NCBI GenBank assembly: GCA_024742705.1
Contig: JANSXZ010000006.1
Coordinates: 124,001-188,000 of the forward strand
Length of the DNA: 64,000 nucleotides
Direction of reading: 5' to 3'
Origin: Paracoccaceae bacterium
Lineage (GTDB): Bacteria; Pseudomonadota; Alphaproteobacteria; Rhodobacterales; Rhodobacteraceae
A model generated the notes under the pieces. The model did no database searches. It was not told the origin of the DNA and saw only the letters and a program-made list of their open reading frames with translations. Below, one piece after another: positions 29,318-36,891 of the stretch (the stretch's first letter is position 1; each line of letters starts with the position of its first letter). The position numbers were made by a program, and so were the translations under genes.

Positions 29318-30289
29318 TCAGCCCTGCAACCAGGGCAGGGTGTCCATGTCGACGTTGCCACCCGTTATGATCACGCCCACGCGCTTGCCGGCGAACCGCT
29401 CGCGGTTTTTCAGAATGGTCGCCATCGGCACGGCGCAGCTCGATTCGATCACGATCTTCATCCGCTGCCACGTCAGCTTCATCGCGTCGATGATCTCCTG
29501 TTCGCTGGCGGTCAGGATATCGGTCACATGGTTGCTGACGAAGTGCCACGTCAGATCCTTCAGCGGCACTTTCAGCCCGTCGGCCACCGTCACCGGCGCG
29601 TCGTCGGCAATGATGTGGCCGGCCTTGAAGCTGCGGTAGGCATCGTCGGCCTGTTCCGGCTCGGCGGCGATGATCTGCACCTCGGGCGCCATGTGCGACA
29701 AGGTCAGGCAGGTGCCTGAAATCATCCCACCGCCACCAATCGGCGCGATCACCATGTCGAGTCCGTCCGTCTGCTCCATCAGTTCGCGGCTGCAAGTGCC
29801 CTGCCCGGCAATCACCCGAGGATCGTTGTAGGGATGCACGAATTCCGCACCGGTTTCGGCGACGACTTCGGCGAATGTGGCCTCGCGGCTGCTGGTCGAC
29901 GGCTCGCATTCGACAATCCGCCCGCCATATCCGCGCACGGCGGCCTTCTTCGCCTCGGGCGCGGTGCGCGGCATGACCACCGTGCACGGGATGCCCCGGC
30001 GCCCGGCGGCATAGCTGAGCGACAGCGCATGGTTGCCCGAAGAATGGGTCGCGACGCCCTTTTCCAGCATGTCGTCGGACAGCCCGAACACCGCATTCGA
30101 TGCGCCGCGCACCTTGAAGGCGCCCGCCTTCTGGAAGTTCTCGCATTTGAAGAACAGCTCGGCCCCGGTCAGCTCGTTGAAGTAGCTCGACGTGAGGACC
30201 GGCGTCCGGTGGATATGCGGGGCGATCCGCACATGTGCGTCCAGCATGTCCTGAAACGTCGGGATGATCATCGTTCCTGCGTCCTTCAT
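29318..30289 (-). CDS. bhcB: beta-Hydroxyaspartate dehydratase BhcB
   Basis: A 323-residue fold-type II PLP enzyme of the threonine/serine dehydratase-racemase family. Lys59 in QKAGAFKVRGASN binds PLP and GGGGMISGT holds the phosphate. It removes water from beta-hydroxyaspartate to give iminosuccinate, the substrate of BhcD. The ATG at 30289 overlaps the bhcA stop by 4 bases (30286-30289), favouring it over the in-frame ATG at 30271 (MIIPTFQD). Coupled translation with bhcA is likely. Confidence 0.93.
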   Translation of the reverse strand: MKDAGTMIIPTFQDMLDAHVRIAPHIHRTPVLTSSYFNELTGAELFFKCENFQKAGAFKVRGASNAVFGLSDDMLEKGVATHSSGNHALSLSYAAGRRGIPCTVVMPRTAPEAKKAAVRGYGGRIVECEPSTSSREATFAEVVAETGAEFVHPYNDPRVIAGQGTCSRELMEQTDGLDMVIAPIGGGGMISGTCLTLSHMAPEVQIIAAEPEQADDAYRSFKAGHIIADDAPVTVADGLKVPLKDLTWHFVSNHVTDILTASEQEIIDAMKLTWQRMKIVIESSCAVPMATILKNRERFAGKRVGVIITGGNVDMDTLPWLQG

Positions 30290-31476
30290 TCCGCTGCAGC
30301 CTTCAATTCGGCCGGGCCGTGGCGATAGACAGACTGTGCCGCCGCCACTCCCGATCCCAGCGTGATATCGAGGCCCAGATCGACCATCACCATTTCGGCG
30401 GTTGCGATCCCGCTCAGCGCCATGACGTCGGTCAGGCTGCCCAGATGGCCGATGCGGAACACCTTGCCGGCCACCTCGCCCAGTCCGACGCCGAAAGCGA
30501 CATCATAGGATTGCGCGGCGCGTGTCACGATATCGGTGGCATTGAAGCCCTCGGGCGTGCAGATCGCGCTGACCGTATCCGACCAGACCGAAGGATCGGC
30601 CGCACACAGCCGCAGCCCCCAGGCGTCAACCGCCGCGCGCACGCCCTGTGCGATGCGGGTATGGCGCGCAAACACATTGTCGAGCCCCTCTTCCAGCAAC
30701 AGGTCGCACGACAGCTTCAACCCGTTCAGCAAGCCGACGGCGGGCGTATAGGGATAGGCGCCCGCGGCATAGCCCCGGCGCATGTCGCGGATATCGAAGA
30801 ACGTGCGGTGCAGGCCGGCGGTTTCCGTCATTGCCGCGGCCTTGGGCGAAAATCCAACGATGCCCAGTCCGGCGGGCAGCATGAAACCCTTCTGCGATCC
30901 GGTCACCGCAACGTCCACGCCCCATTCATCGAAACGGAAATCCATCGACCCGATCGAAGAGACCCCGTCCACGAACAACAGCGCCGGGTGCCCGGCCGCA
31001 TCCATCGCCGCCCGCAGCGCCGCGATGTCCGAACGCACGCCCGTGGCGGTTTCGTTGTGCGTCGCCAGAACCGCCTTGATTCGGTGCCCGCCATCCGCCC
31101 GCAGCGCCTCTTCACAGCGATCTGCCGGCAAACCCTCGCCCCAGGCGACTTCGATGATCTCGACGTTCAGCCCGTGCCGCTGGCACATGTCGATCCAGCG
31201 GTGCGAAAACATCCCGTTGCGCGCCGCCAGAACCGTGTCACCGGGGCTCAGCGTGTTGCTGATCGCCGTCTCCCAGCCCCCTGTCCCGGTCGACGGGAAC
31301 ACGAACACCTCGGCTTGTGTGCTCTTCAGAACGCGCCTCACCCCATCCAGCGCGGGAAACAGCATATCGGCGAACAAAGACGACCGGTGATCGATCGTGG
31401 GCATGTCGCAGGCCTTGCGCACCGCTTCGGGTATGTTCGTCGGGCCGGGAATGAAAACCGGGTTCTGAAAGCGCAT
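30286..31476 (-). CDS. bhcA: L-Aspartate-glyoxylate aminotransferase BhcA
   Basis: A 396-residue class V aminotransferase. It starts MRFQNPVFIPGPTNIPEA and has the PLP lysine Lys196 in TGSQKGFML, with FVDGVSSIGS upstream. It moves the amino group of aspartate to glyoxylate, giving oxaloacetate and glycine, the entry step of the beta-hydroxyaspartate cycle. AAGGGAGGA lies at ideal distance from the ATG. It is the first gene of bhcABCD, divergent from bhcR across an AT-rich control region. Confidence 0.94.
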   Translation of the reverse strand: MRFQNPVFIPGPTNIPEAVRKACDMPTIDHRSSLFADMLFPALDGVRRVLKSTQAEVFVFPSTGTGGWETAISNTLSPGDTVLAARNGMFSHRWIDMCQRHGLNVEIIEVAWGEGLPADRCEEALRADGGHRIKAVLATHNETATGVRSDIAALRAAMDAAGHPALLFVDGVSSIGSMDFRFDEWGVDVAVTGSQKGFMLPAGLGIVGFSPKAAAMTETAGLHRTFFDIRDMRRGYAAGAYPYTPAVGLLNGLKLSCDLLLEEGLDNVFARHTRIAQGVRAAVDAWGLRLCAADPSVWSDTVSAICTPEGFNATDIVTRAAQSYDVAFGVGLGEVAGKVFRIGHLGSLTDVMALSGIATAEMVMVDLGLDITLGSGVAAAQSVYRHGPAELKAAAE

Positions 31477-31505
31477 CGTATCCTCCCTTGGATGGTGCCT
31501 GCCCT

Positions 31506-31534
31506 CTTATGTGCTATCATCAACCCGTTCGCAA
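31506..31534 (-). promoter_or_regulatory. Candidate sigma-70 promoter of bhcABCD
   Basis: On the minus strand, TTGCGA (31529-31534) and CATAAG (31506-31511) are separated by 17 bases. Each matches the consensus at four of six positions. The -10 lies about 30 bases upstream of the bhcA start. The putative IclR-type site at 31541-31555 abuts the -35, where an activator would bind. Confidence 0.45.
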
Positions 31535-31540
31535 TTTTTT

Positions 31541-31555
31541 TGAAAAACATTTTCA
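31541..31555. promoter_or_regulatory. IclR-type operator candidate for BhcR
   Basis: TGAAAAACATTTTCA is a perfect inverted repeat with 6-bp arms and a 3-bp centre. The arrangement resembles the 15-bp TGGAAA-N3-TTTCCA site known for E. coli IclR. It lies in the 169-base AT-rich region between the divergent bhcA and bhcR genes, next to the candidate bhcA -35. BhcR belongs to the IclR family, so it is the likely binder. Confidence 0.5.
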
Positions 31556-31579
31556 TTTTCTTCGATTTCTGAAAATCTC

Positions 31580-31594
31580 AGCATTTACAATGCT
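31580..31594. promoter_or_regulatory. Second perfect palindrome in bhcA-bhcR control region
   Basis: AGCATTTACAATGCT has 6-bp arms around TAC, the same 6-3-6 form as the site at 31541-31555 but with different arm sequence. Between them lies a weaker repeat, GATTT-CTGA-AAATC (31564-31577). One of these may control bhcR itself. Confidence 0.4.
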
Positions 31595-31645
31595 TTGTTT
31601 TTTTCATATCACGAAATCAATTTTCAAATTCTGTAGGAATCCAAG

Positions 31646-32488
31646 ATGCCAGACAAATCCGCCGCCGATGCCCGGCGCCCGCGCGGCCGCCCGCGCGACT
31701 GGGACGACAAGACCGAACAGAACACCATCAAGTCGCTCGACCGCGCGATCGAGGTGCTGGAACGGCTGGGCGAACTGGGCGGCACCACGCTGTCGGGCCT
31801 GGCCGCCGACCTCGGGCAATCACCCGCCACCATCTACCGCGTGCTCATAACGCTCGAAGGCCGTGATGTCGTCGAATTCGATCCGGTCGGGCAGATCTGG
31901 CAGATCGGATCCGGCGCCTTTCTGATCGGATCGCGGTTCCTGCGCCGCACATCGCTGGTGGAACGGGCCCGCCCGGTGCTGCGCAGCCTGATGGAATCCT
32001 CAGGCGAAACCGCAAACCTCGCCATCGAAAAGGACGGCCGAGTGCTGTTTCTCAGCCAGGTCGAAACCCATGCCAGCATCCGCGCGTTCTTTCCGCCGGG
32101 AACGATGTCGCCGATGCACGCTTCTGGCATCGGCAAGGCGCTGCTGGCACAGCTGCCACCGGCGCGCCAGCAACGGATCCTTGCGGAAACCCCGCTCGAG
32201 CGGTTCACCCCGAACACGTTGGCAACCGCCGCCGCGCTGACCGACGAACTGGCGCAGATCCGCACCCGTGGCTATGCCATCGACGACGAGGAACGCAACC
32301 TCGGGATGAAATGCGTGGCCGCGCCGGTGTTCGACGTCCACGGAGAAGCAGTGGCCGGCCTCTCGGTTTCCGGCCCCACTGGGCGAATGCATGAAACCGC
32401 CGCGCTCGCCGATCTGGTGACAGGCGCCGCGCACCGTCTGACCCGCGCGATTGGCGGGATGGCGCCCGACAACCCCGCCCCGGCCTGA
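31646..32488 (+). CDS. bhcR: IclR-family regulator BhcR
   Basis: A 280-residue IclR regulator. A basic Arg/Pro-rich leader (residues 8-20) precedes a winged helix (SLDRAIEVLERLGELGG, LGQSPATIYRVL), and the C-terminal effector domain includes MHASGIGKALLAQ and the RGYAIDDEERNLGMKC segment. It is divergent from bhcABCD. In Paracoccus denitrificans the homologous BhcR controls the cycle genes in response to glyoxylate. GTAGGAA precedes the ATG at 31646. Confidence 0.92.
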   Translation: MPDKSAADARRPRGRPRDWDDKTEQNTIKSLDRAIEVLERLGELGGTTLSGLAADLGQSPATIYRVLITLEGRDVVEFDPVGQIWQIGSGAFLIGSRFLRRTSLVERARPVLRSLMESSGETANLAIEKDGRVLFLSQVETHASIRAFFPPGTMSPMHASGIGKALLAQLPPARQQRILAETPLERFTPNTLATAAALTDELAQIRTRGYAIDDEERNLGMKCVAAPVFDVHGEAVAGLSVSGPTGRMHETAALADLVTGAAHRLTRAIGGMAPDNPAPA

Positions 32489-32524
32489 ACCGCCGGCCCC
32501 TGCACCAATGGCCGAAGGCCCCCG

Positions 32525-32564
32525 CTTCATCTTGCCCAGTAAACTCTGACGGGGGCAGCGCCCC
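32525..32564 (-). repeat. Dispersed intergenic element, copy 4 (degenerate)
   Basis: On the minus strand it reads GGGGCGCTGCCCCCGTCAGA, then GTTTACTGGGCAAGATGAAG. The ...GGGCAAGATGAAG end equals the copy at 28059-28091, while the GCCTCCGGCGGGAG half has diverged. It lies 136 bases beyond the stop of the HNH gene, in that gene's direction. Confidence 0.5.
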
Positions 32565-32566
32565 GT
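32549..32566 (+). terminator. Hairpin downstream of bhcR
   Basis: ACGGGG-GCAGCG-CCCCGT forms a 6-bp GC-rich stem with a 6-base loop, 60 bases after the bhcR stop. There is no U-tract, so it is at most a weak or factor-dependent terminator. It overlaps the degenerate copy of the dispersed element. Confidence 0.3.
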
Positions 32567-32574
32567 GCGCGGTG

Positions 32575-32588
32575 GTTATGCGAATTGT
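32575..32588 (+). repeat. 14-bp direct repeat flanking bhc cluster, copy 2
   Basis: GTTATGCGAATTGT is identical to the copy at 27027-27040. It sits 87 bases past the bhcR stop, at the outer edge of the cluster, in less GC-rich sequence than its surroundings. Confidence 0.4.
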
Positions 32589-32700
32589 TGAAACGCAGCC
32601 CCGCGCCCCAGAATGGCGCCGATAAACCCGGCCGGGGGTTCCGGTGACACCCGGTCAGGAGCCGTCTGAATGCGGCGCCGCGACCTGGCCGAGGTTTGCG

Positions 32701-33624
32701 CTAGCCCCAGGGAACGGGCTCACCGGGCACCGACCGGCCGAATTTGTTTTCACGGTGCCAGCGCAGATTTTCAGGATGCGGCGCATTTATCGGGTTCTCC
32801 GGGCTGACCAGCTTGCCATCGGGCGCCAGCAGCCGCCCGACGACATCGCCGGGCACCTTGTTGTGCGAAATGAGGATCGTCTGACAGTCTTCGGCGACAG
32901 AAATCAGCCCGCGATCGAACATCCAGTGCAACGTGCCGGAAAGCGCGAGACCGTTGCGCACCGAGTCGCTGCCCTGGCTCTCGACCGGGCGGATATGCGC
33001 CGATTGAACCTCTGGCCGCCCGCCGCCATTGCGCAGCATCAGCCCCGACATGGCACAGCGGTAGCCATAGGCCCCGCGCACTTTCCGGCGGAACGCGACA
33101 TCGCGGTAGGGCCTTTTGGTAAGCCGCTCGATCACCGGTCGCTCGAAGGTTCCGGCACCCTCACCGAATTCAGGCAGCTGGGGTTCGTATCGCCTTGCCT
33201 CTATCAGCTCAAGGTCCTGCGGCAGCCCCAGATTGACGATGCGCGCAAAGTCTGCTTCGGGCAGACGCCTGACAGCAAGCTGCACCGCCCCGCCTTTCTT
33301 CGGCCCCCCGTCCGGTTCGGTCAGGGCCGCTTCCATGGGGCGTCCGTCCATCAGGCGCGGCACTTCACGGTCAAATGGCAGGAAGCTGCCCGGCGCGATC
33401 ATGGCAAGAAACCGCCCCTCGGTACCGGGCTTCGGGATCACGCTCTCGATCCTGGCCACCGCGAAGTAGCCGCGCGGCCCCGCCTTGACCGGTTCGTAGT
33501 AGACGATCCAGTCACCCACGGCCTCCTCGATGGCCTTCAGGTAGCTGCGCGGAAAGTCGTAGACGACGTCCGGTTCGTCATCGTAGATCGAGTCGGCTTT
33601 ATGAAGGAGAACGAGCTTCACCAT
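32701..33624 (-). CDS. HNH endonuclease with N-terminal PUA/EVE-like region
   Basis: A 307-residue protein. The C-terminal half (about 190-270) has an HNH_2-type nuclease pattern: YRCAMSGL, QSAHIRPVESQGSDSVRNG, then LSGTLHWMFDRGLIS, including the two conserved histidines and Asn/Asp. The N-terminal GDWIVYYEPVKAGPRGYFAV resembles the modified-base-reading PUA/EVE-like fold; this is inferred from pattern only. Such fusions are often modification-dependent nucleases, but no methyltransferase or partner gene is nearby. It stands alone on the minus strand. Confidence 0.72.
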   Translation of the reverse strand: MVKLVLLHKADSIYDDEPDVVYDFPRSYLKAIEEAVGDWIVYYEPVKAGPRGYFAVARIESVIPKPGTEGRFLAMIAPGSFLPFDREVPRLMDGRPMEAALTEPDGGPKKGGAVQLAVRRLPEADFARIVNLGLPQDLELIEARRYEPQLPEFGEGAGTFERPVIERLTKRPYRDVAFRRKVRGAYGYRCAMSGLMLRNGGGRPEVQSAHIRPVESQGSDSVRNGLALSGTLHWMFDRGLISVAEDCQTILISHNKVPGDVVGRLLAPDGKLVSPENPINAPHPENLRWHRENKFGRSVPGEPVPWG

Positions 33625-33780
33625 ACGCCCAGGAAAACGGGTACGCTTCGCAATGCAAGGGTTTCCTGCGTGACGAATGCCAACATCGCGCCTTGCCGAT
33701 CCTCAGGTGCCACCCCAAGCCGGGCCATGCGATCAAAGGTTCGGATCGGTGCAAACAGCGGCCAGGCAGCGCCGGCCGCC

Positions 33781-34758
33781 TCAGATCCCCGACCCGCTGC
33801 CCCCCGCCAGATGGCAGGCAACGCGGCTGATCCCGACCTCGCGCAGAACCGGACGGTCTACGCTGCAGCGCGCCACGGCAATCGGACAGCGCGGATGAAA
33901 GGCGCATCCTGTCGGCGGGTTGATCGGATCGGGGATCTCGCCCTGCGGCGGCGCCACCTCGCGGCCGATCATGTCCATACGCGGCGCGGCGGCCAACAGC
34001 ATCTGCGTGTAGGGATGGCGCGGTGTCTCGAACAGAGACGCGGGGTCGGCCTCCTCGACCAGCCGGCCCAGGTACAGCACCCCGATCCGGTCGGCCATAT
34101 GGCGCACCACCGTCAGATCGTGGCTGATGAACAGATAGGTCAGCCCGAATTCGTCCTTCAGATCCGACATCAGGTTCAGAACCTGCGCCTGCACCGATAC
34201 GTCCAGCGCCGATGTAGGCTCGTCGCAGACGATCAGCTTCGGCTCGGATGCCAGGGCGCGCGCCACGCCGATGCGCTGCCGCTGACCGCCGGAAAACTCG
34301 TGCGGGAACTTCTGCGCGTCCTCCGCCGCCAGCCCCACCTGTTGCAGAAGCCGCGCGGCCAGTCCACGGGTGTCACCACCGCGCGCGGCCACCGGTTCGG
34401 CGATGATGTCACCCACCCGCCAGCGCGGGTTCAGCGAGGCATATGGATCCTGAAAGATCATCTGGATATCCGAACGGACCGCATCGATGGCCGCCCGGTC
34501 ACCGCCCGACAGATCGACCCCGGCAATCGTCACCTTGCCCGCGCTGGGCGGCAACAGCCCCACCAGGATCTTGCCGATGGTGGATTTGCCCGATCCGCTT
34601 TCGCCAACCAGCGCATAGACCTCGCGCGCGCGGATGTCGAAACTGACTTCGGAAACCGCTGTAAGGATGCGTTTGGGCAACCGTTCGATCATCCGGTTCA
34701 ACCAGGGCTTCGAAACGTCGAACACGCGGGTCAGGCCGCGCACCGATACCAGGCTCAT
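33781..34758 (-). CDS. Peptide/nickel-type ABC transporter ATPase (DppF/OppF-like)
   Basis: A 325-residue ABC ATPase. Walker A is GESGSGKST; signature FSGGQRQRIG; Walker B LIVCDEPTSALD; the C-terminal GCAFHPRCP is the oligopeptide/nickel-family iron-sulfur-like Cys region. The ATG at 34758 overlaps the preceding ATPase gene's stop by 4 bases (34755-34758). With its partner it powers import by the two permeases upstream. The 156-base space downstream (33625-33780) contains only a dubious small frame. Confidence 0.92.
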   Translation of the reverse strand: MSLVSVRGLTRVFDVSKPWLNRMIERLPKRILTAVSEVSFDIRAREVYALVGESGSGKSTIGKILVGLLPPSAGKVTIAGVDLSGGDRAAIDAVRSDIQMIFQDPYASLNPRWRVGDIIAEPVAARGGDTRGLAARLLQQVGLAAEDAQKFPHEFSGGQRQRIGVARALASEPKLIVCDEPTSALDVSVQAQVLNLMSDLKDEFGLTYLFISHDLTVVRHMADRIGVLYLGRLVEEADPASLFETPRHPYTQMLLAAAPRMDMIGREVAPPQGEIPDPINPPTGCAFHPRCPIAVARCSVDRPVLREVGISRVACHLAGGSGSGI

Positions 34759-35729
34759 GCCCTTGCCCCCACCGGAAACCAGCAGGCCGCCCGCCCGTCG
34801 CAATCTGCCCGCGTCGGTCCCGGATCACGCTGACATTCGGCGCGCGCGTATCGGCATCGCGGGTGAAACGCACAGCCAGGCGGCAACTGGCCCAGCCGCG
34901 GCATCGCGCCCGGTATCTGGTGCAGCCGCGCGCGCCCCGCCGCGGCCATCGGCATCGATCCGACCAGGCCTTCGGTATAGGGATGACGCGGCCTTTGCAG
35001 AACCTCGGCCACCGGGCCCAGTTCCGCCAGCCGCCCGGCATACATCACCGCCACGCGGTCGGCCGCTTCGGCGATCACGCCCATGTCATGCGTCACCAGG
35101 ATGACGGCGGTCCCGCGTTCGCGGCACAGCCGTTTCAGCAAGGCGATGATCTGCGCCTGCACCGACACATCGAGGGCCGTTGTCGGTTCGTCCGCGATCA
35201 CCAGAACCGGCTCGGCGCAGAGCGCCAGAGCAATCACGACGCGCTGCCGCATTCCGCCGGAAAACTCGTGCGGATAGGAATTGACCCGTTCCGCGGCGGC
35301 CGGAATGCCAACTTCTTCCAGGGCGCGCACGGCCCGCGCGCGGGCCTCGGCCCGCCCGACTGGCAGGTGTTCTGCGATGGTTTCGGCCAGTTGCGCGCCA
35401 ATCGGCAACAGCGGGTTCAGCGAGGTCAGCGGATCCTGGAAGATCATGCCGATGCGCCGGCCGCGAATCCGGCGCATGCGCGCATCCGAAAGGGTATCGA
35501 TCCGTTCGCCCTGCAGGATCACCTCGCCGCCGGTGATGCGGGCGGGGCGGTCCAGAAGCCCGATCACCGCATTGCCTGTCATCGACTTGCCCGCGCCACT
35601 TTCGCCCACGACGCCGAGAATCTCGCCCGCCGCCAGATCGTACGAAACCTTGTCCACGGGCCGCAGCACCCCGGCGCGGGTAGGAATTTCGACCACAAGG
35701 TCACGAACGGAGAGAACGGGCTGTGTCAA
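34755..35729 (-). CDS. Peptide/nickel-type ABC transporter ATPase (DppD/OppD-like)
   Basis: A 324-residue ABC ATPase: Walker A GESGAGKSM, signature FSGGMRQRVV, Walker B LVIADEPTTALD, C-terminal GCAFHPRCRYA. I chose the TTG at 35729 (TQPVLSVRDLVVEI) because it begins the conserved domain; an upstream ATG at 35861 adds an Arg-rich stretch of a different coding frame. The TTG overlaps the stop of a 66-codon frame (TTGA at 35726-35729), which in turn overlaps the DppC stop. Translation probably depends on coupling, as the ribosome site is weak. Confidence 0.88.
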   Translation of the reverse strand: MTQPVLSVRDLVVEIPTRAGVLRPVDKVSYDLAAGEILGVVGESGAGKSMTGNAVIGLLDRPARITGGEVILQGERIDTLSDARMRRIRGRRIGMIFQDPLTSLNPLLPIGAQLAETIAEHLPVGRAEARARAVRALEEVGIPAAAERVNSYPHEFSGGMRQRVVIALALCAEPVLVIADEPTTALDVSVQAQIIALLKRLCRERGTAVILVTHDMGVIAEAADRVAVMYAGRLAELGPVAEVLQRPRHPYTEGLVGSMPMAAAGRARLHQIPGAMPRLGQLPPGCAFHPRCRYARAECQRDPGPTRADCDGRAACWFPVGARA

Positions 35730-35926
35730 GATACCACGCTTTCGGGCTGGCTGGTTGCAACGGCGGCGCGCAGGCCGTGGCGCGGCACCGGCGATCGCCG
35801 GTCCGAAACGCCAACGGATACCGCGATACCGGTCGGCACGGCGCACCCGGCGCGCGCGCAAACCGCGGCGGTCGGGATCGCCCCCGGCGCCGCGCGCGGG
35901 GTGAAGGCTTGGGGCATCGCGGTCAT
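35726..35926 (-). CDS. Possible 66-residue small protein between permease and ATPase genes
   Basis: A 66-codon frame (MTAMPQAFTPRAAPGAIPTA...) begins at an ATG overlapping the DppC-like stop (ATGA, 35923-35926) and ends with a TGA overlapping the DppD-like TTG start (TTGA, 35726-35729). The perfect overlap at both ends suggests it is translated, at least as a coupling device. Composition is Ala/Pro/Val-rich with no known domain. It may be a non-functional linker. Confidence 0.35.
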   Translation of the reverse strand: MTAMPQAFTPRAAPGAIPTAAVCARAGCAVPTGIAVSVGVSDRRSPVPRHGLRAAVATSQPESVVS

Positions 35927-36891
35927 CGCAGCCTGGGGTTCAGCGCGTCGCGCAGCCAGTCGCCCAGCAGGTTGACGGAAAGCGCCAGCGCCAGAAGCGT
36001 CGCGGCCGGGAAGAACAGGATCCACCATTCGCCGGAAAACAGGAACCCCTGGCCGATGCGGATCAACGTGCCCAGGCTGGGCTGGGTCGGCGGCGCGCCC
36101 ACGCCCAGAAACGAAAGCGTCGCCTCGGCGATGATGGCCAGCGCCAGCGAGATCGTGGCGATCACCAGAACCGGCGAGAGGATGTTGGGCAGAACATGGC
36201 GCAGCATGATCGCGGCCTTGCTGCGGCCGATCATCCGGGCCGCCTGAACGTATTCCTTGTTCTTCTCCACCAGCGTGGCGCCCCGGACGACACGGGCGAA
36301 CTGCACCCAGTCCGACAGTCCGATGGCCACGATCAAGACCCAGATCGCCATCTGATCGCGGTATTCCACCGGGGTAAAGCCCTTGGCCACGCCGAAAATC
36401 AGCATCGCCACCAGGATCGCCGGGAAGGTCAGCTGGATATCGGCGATCCGCATGATCAGGGTTTCGGTCCAACCGCCCAGATACCCGGCGACCAGCCCCA
36501 GCGTGACGCCCAGCACCATCGCGAACAGCACCGCCGCGAACCCGACGAAAAGCGATATGCGCATTCCATAGAGAATGGTGGAAAACACGTCGCGCCCCTG
36601 ATCGTCGGTGCCCAGAACGAACACATCCCCGGTAAAGGCATTGGGAACGCCCGGCGCGGTAAACCCGTTCATCAAGTTCAGCGATGCGGGGTTGAACGGA
36701 TCGTGCGGCGCGATAAGCGGCGCGAACACGGCCCCCAGCACCAGCAACGCGACAAAGCCGAAGGCGGCGATGGCCACCGGCGCGCGCAGAAAGGCGTACA
36801 TGAAATCGGACTGGCGAAATTCGGTCCACCGGCTGCGCCGGGCCGGCGTGGGGCCGGGCGTTGCGGGGTGCGGGGCGCGCGTATCGGTCAT
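35923..36891 (-). CDS. Peptide/nickel-type ABC transporter permease (DppC/OppC-like)
   Basis: A 322-residue permease with an N-terminal OppC_N segment and about six membrane helices. LGTDDQGRDVFSTILYGMRISL is the family's entry motif (read in two pieces) and the cytoplasmic EAA loop is EYVQAARMIGRSKAAIMLRHVLPN in part. The start overlaps the DppB-like stop by 4 bases (36888-36891). It works with the DppB-like subunit in the inner membrane. The matching binding-protein gene lies 2.2 kb upstream of dppB. Confidence 0.92.
   Translation of the reverse strand: MTDTRAPHPATPGPTPARRSRWTEFRQSDFMYAFLRAPVAIAAFGFVALLVLGAVFAPLIAPHDPFNPASLNLMNGFTAPGVPNAFTGDVFVLGTDDQGRDVFSTILYGMRISLFVGFAAVLFAMVLGVTLGLVAGYLGGWTETLIMRIADIQLTFPAILVAMLIFGVAKGFTPVEYRDQMAIWVLIVAIGLSDWVQFARVVRGATLVEKNKEYVQAARMIGRSKAAIMLRHVLPNILSPVLVIATISLALAIIAEATLSFLGVGAPPTQPSLGTLIRIGQGFLFSGEWWILFFPAATLLALALSVNLLGDWLRDALNPRLR

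Noticed and set aside
33618..33821. A 67-codon minus-strand frame after the DppF-like ATPase, with a coding-like end (MARLGVAPEDRQGAML...).
   Set aside because: It overlaps the ATPase 3' end, has no ribosome site for a short form and matches no family I recognise.
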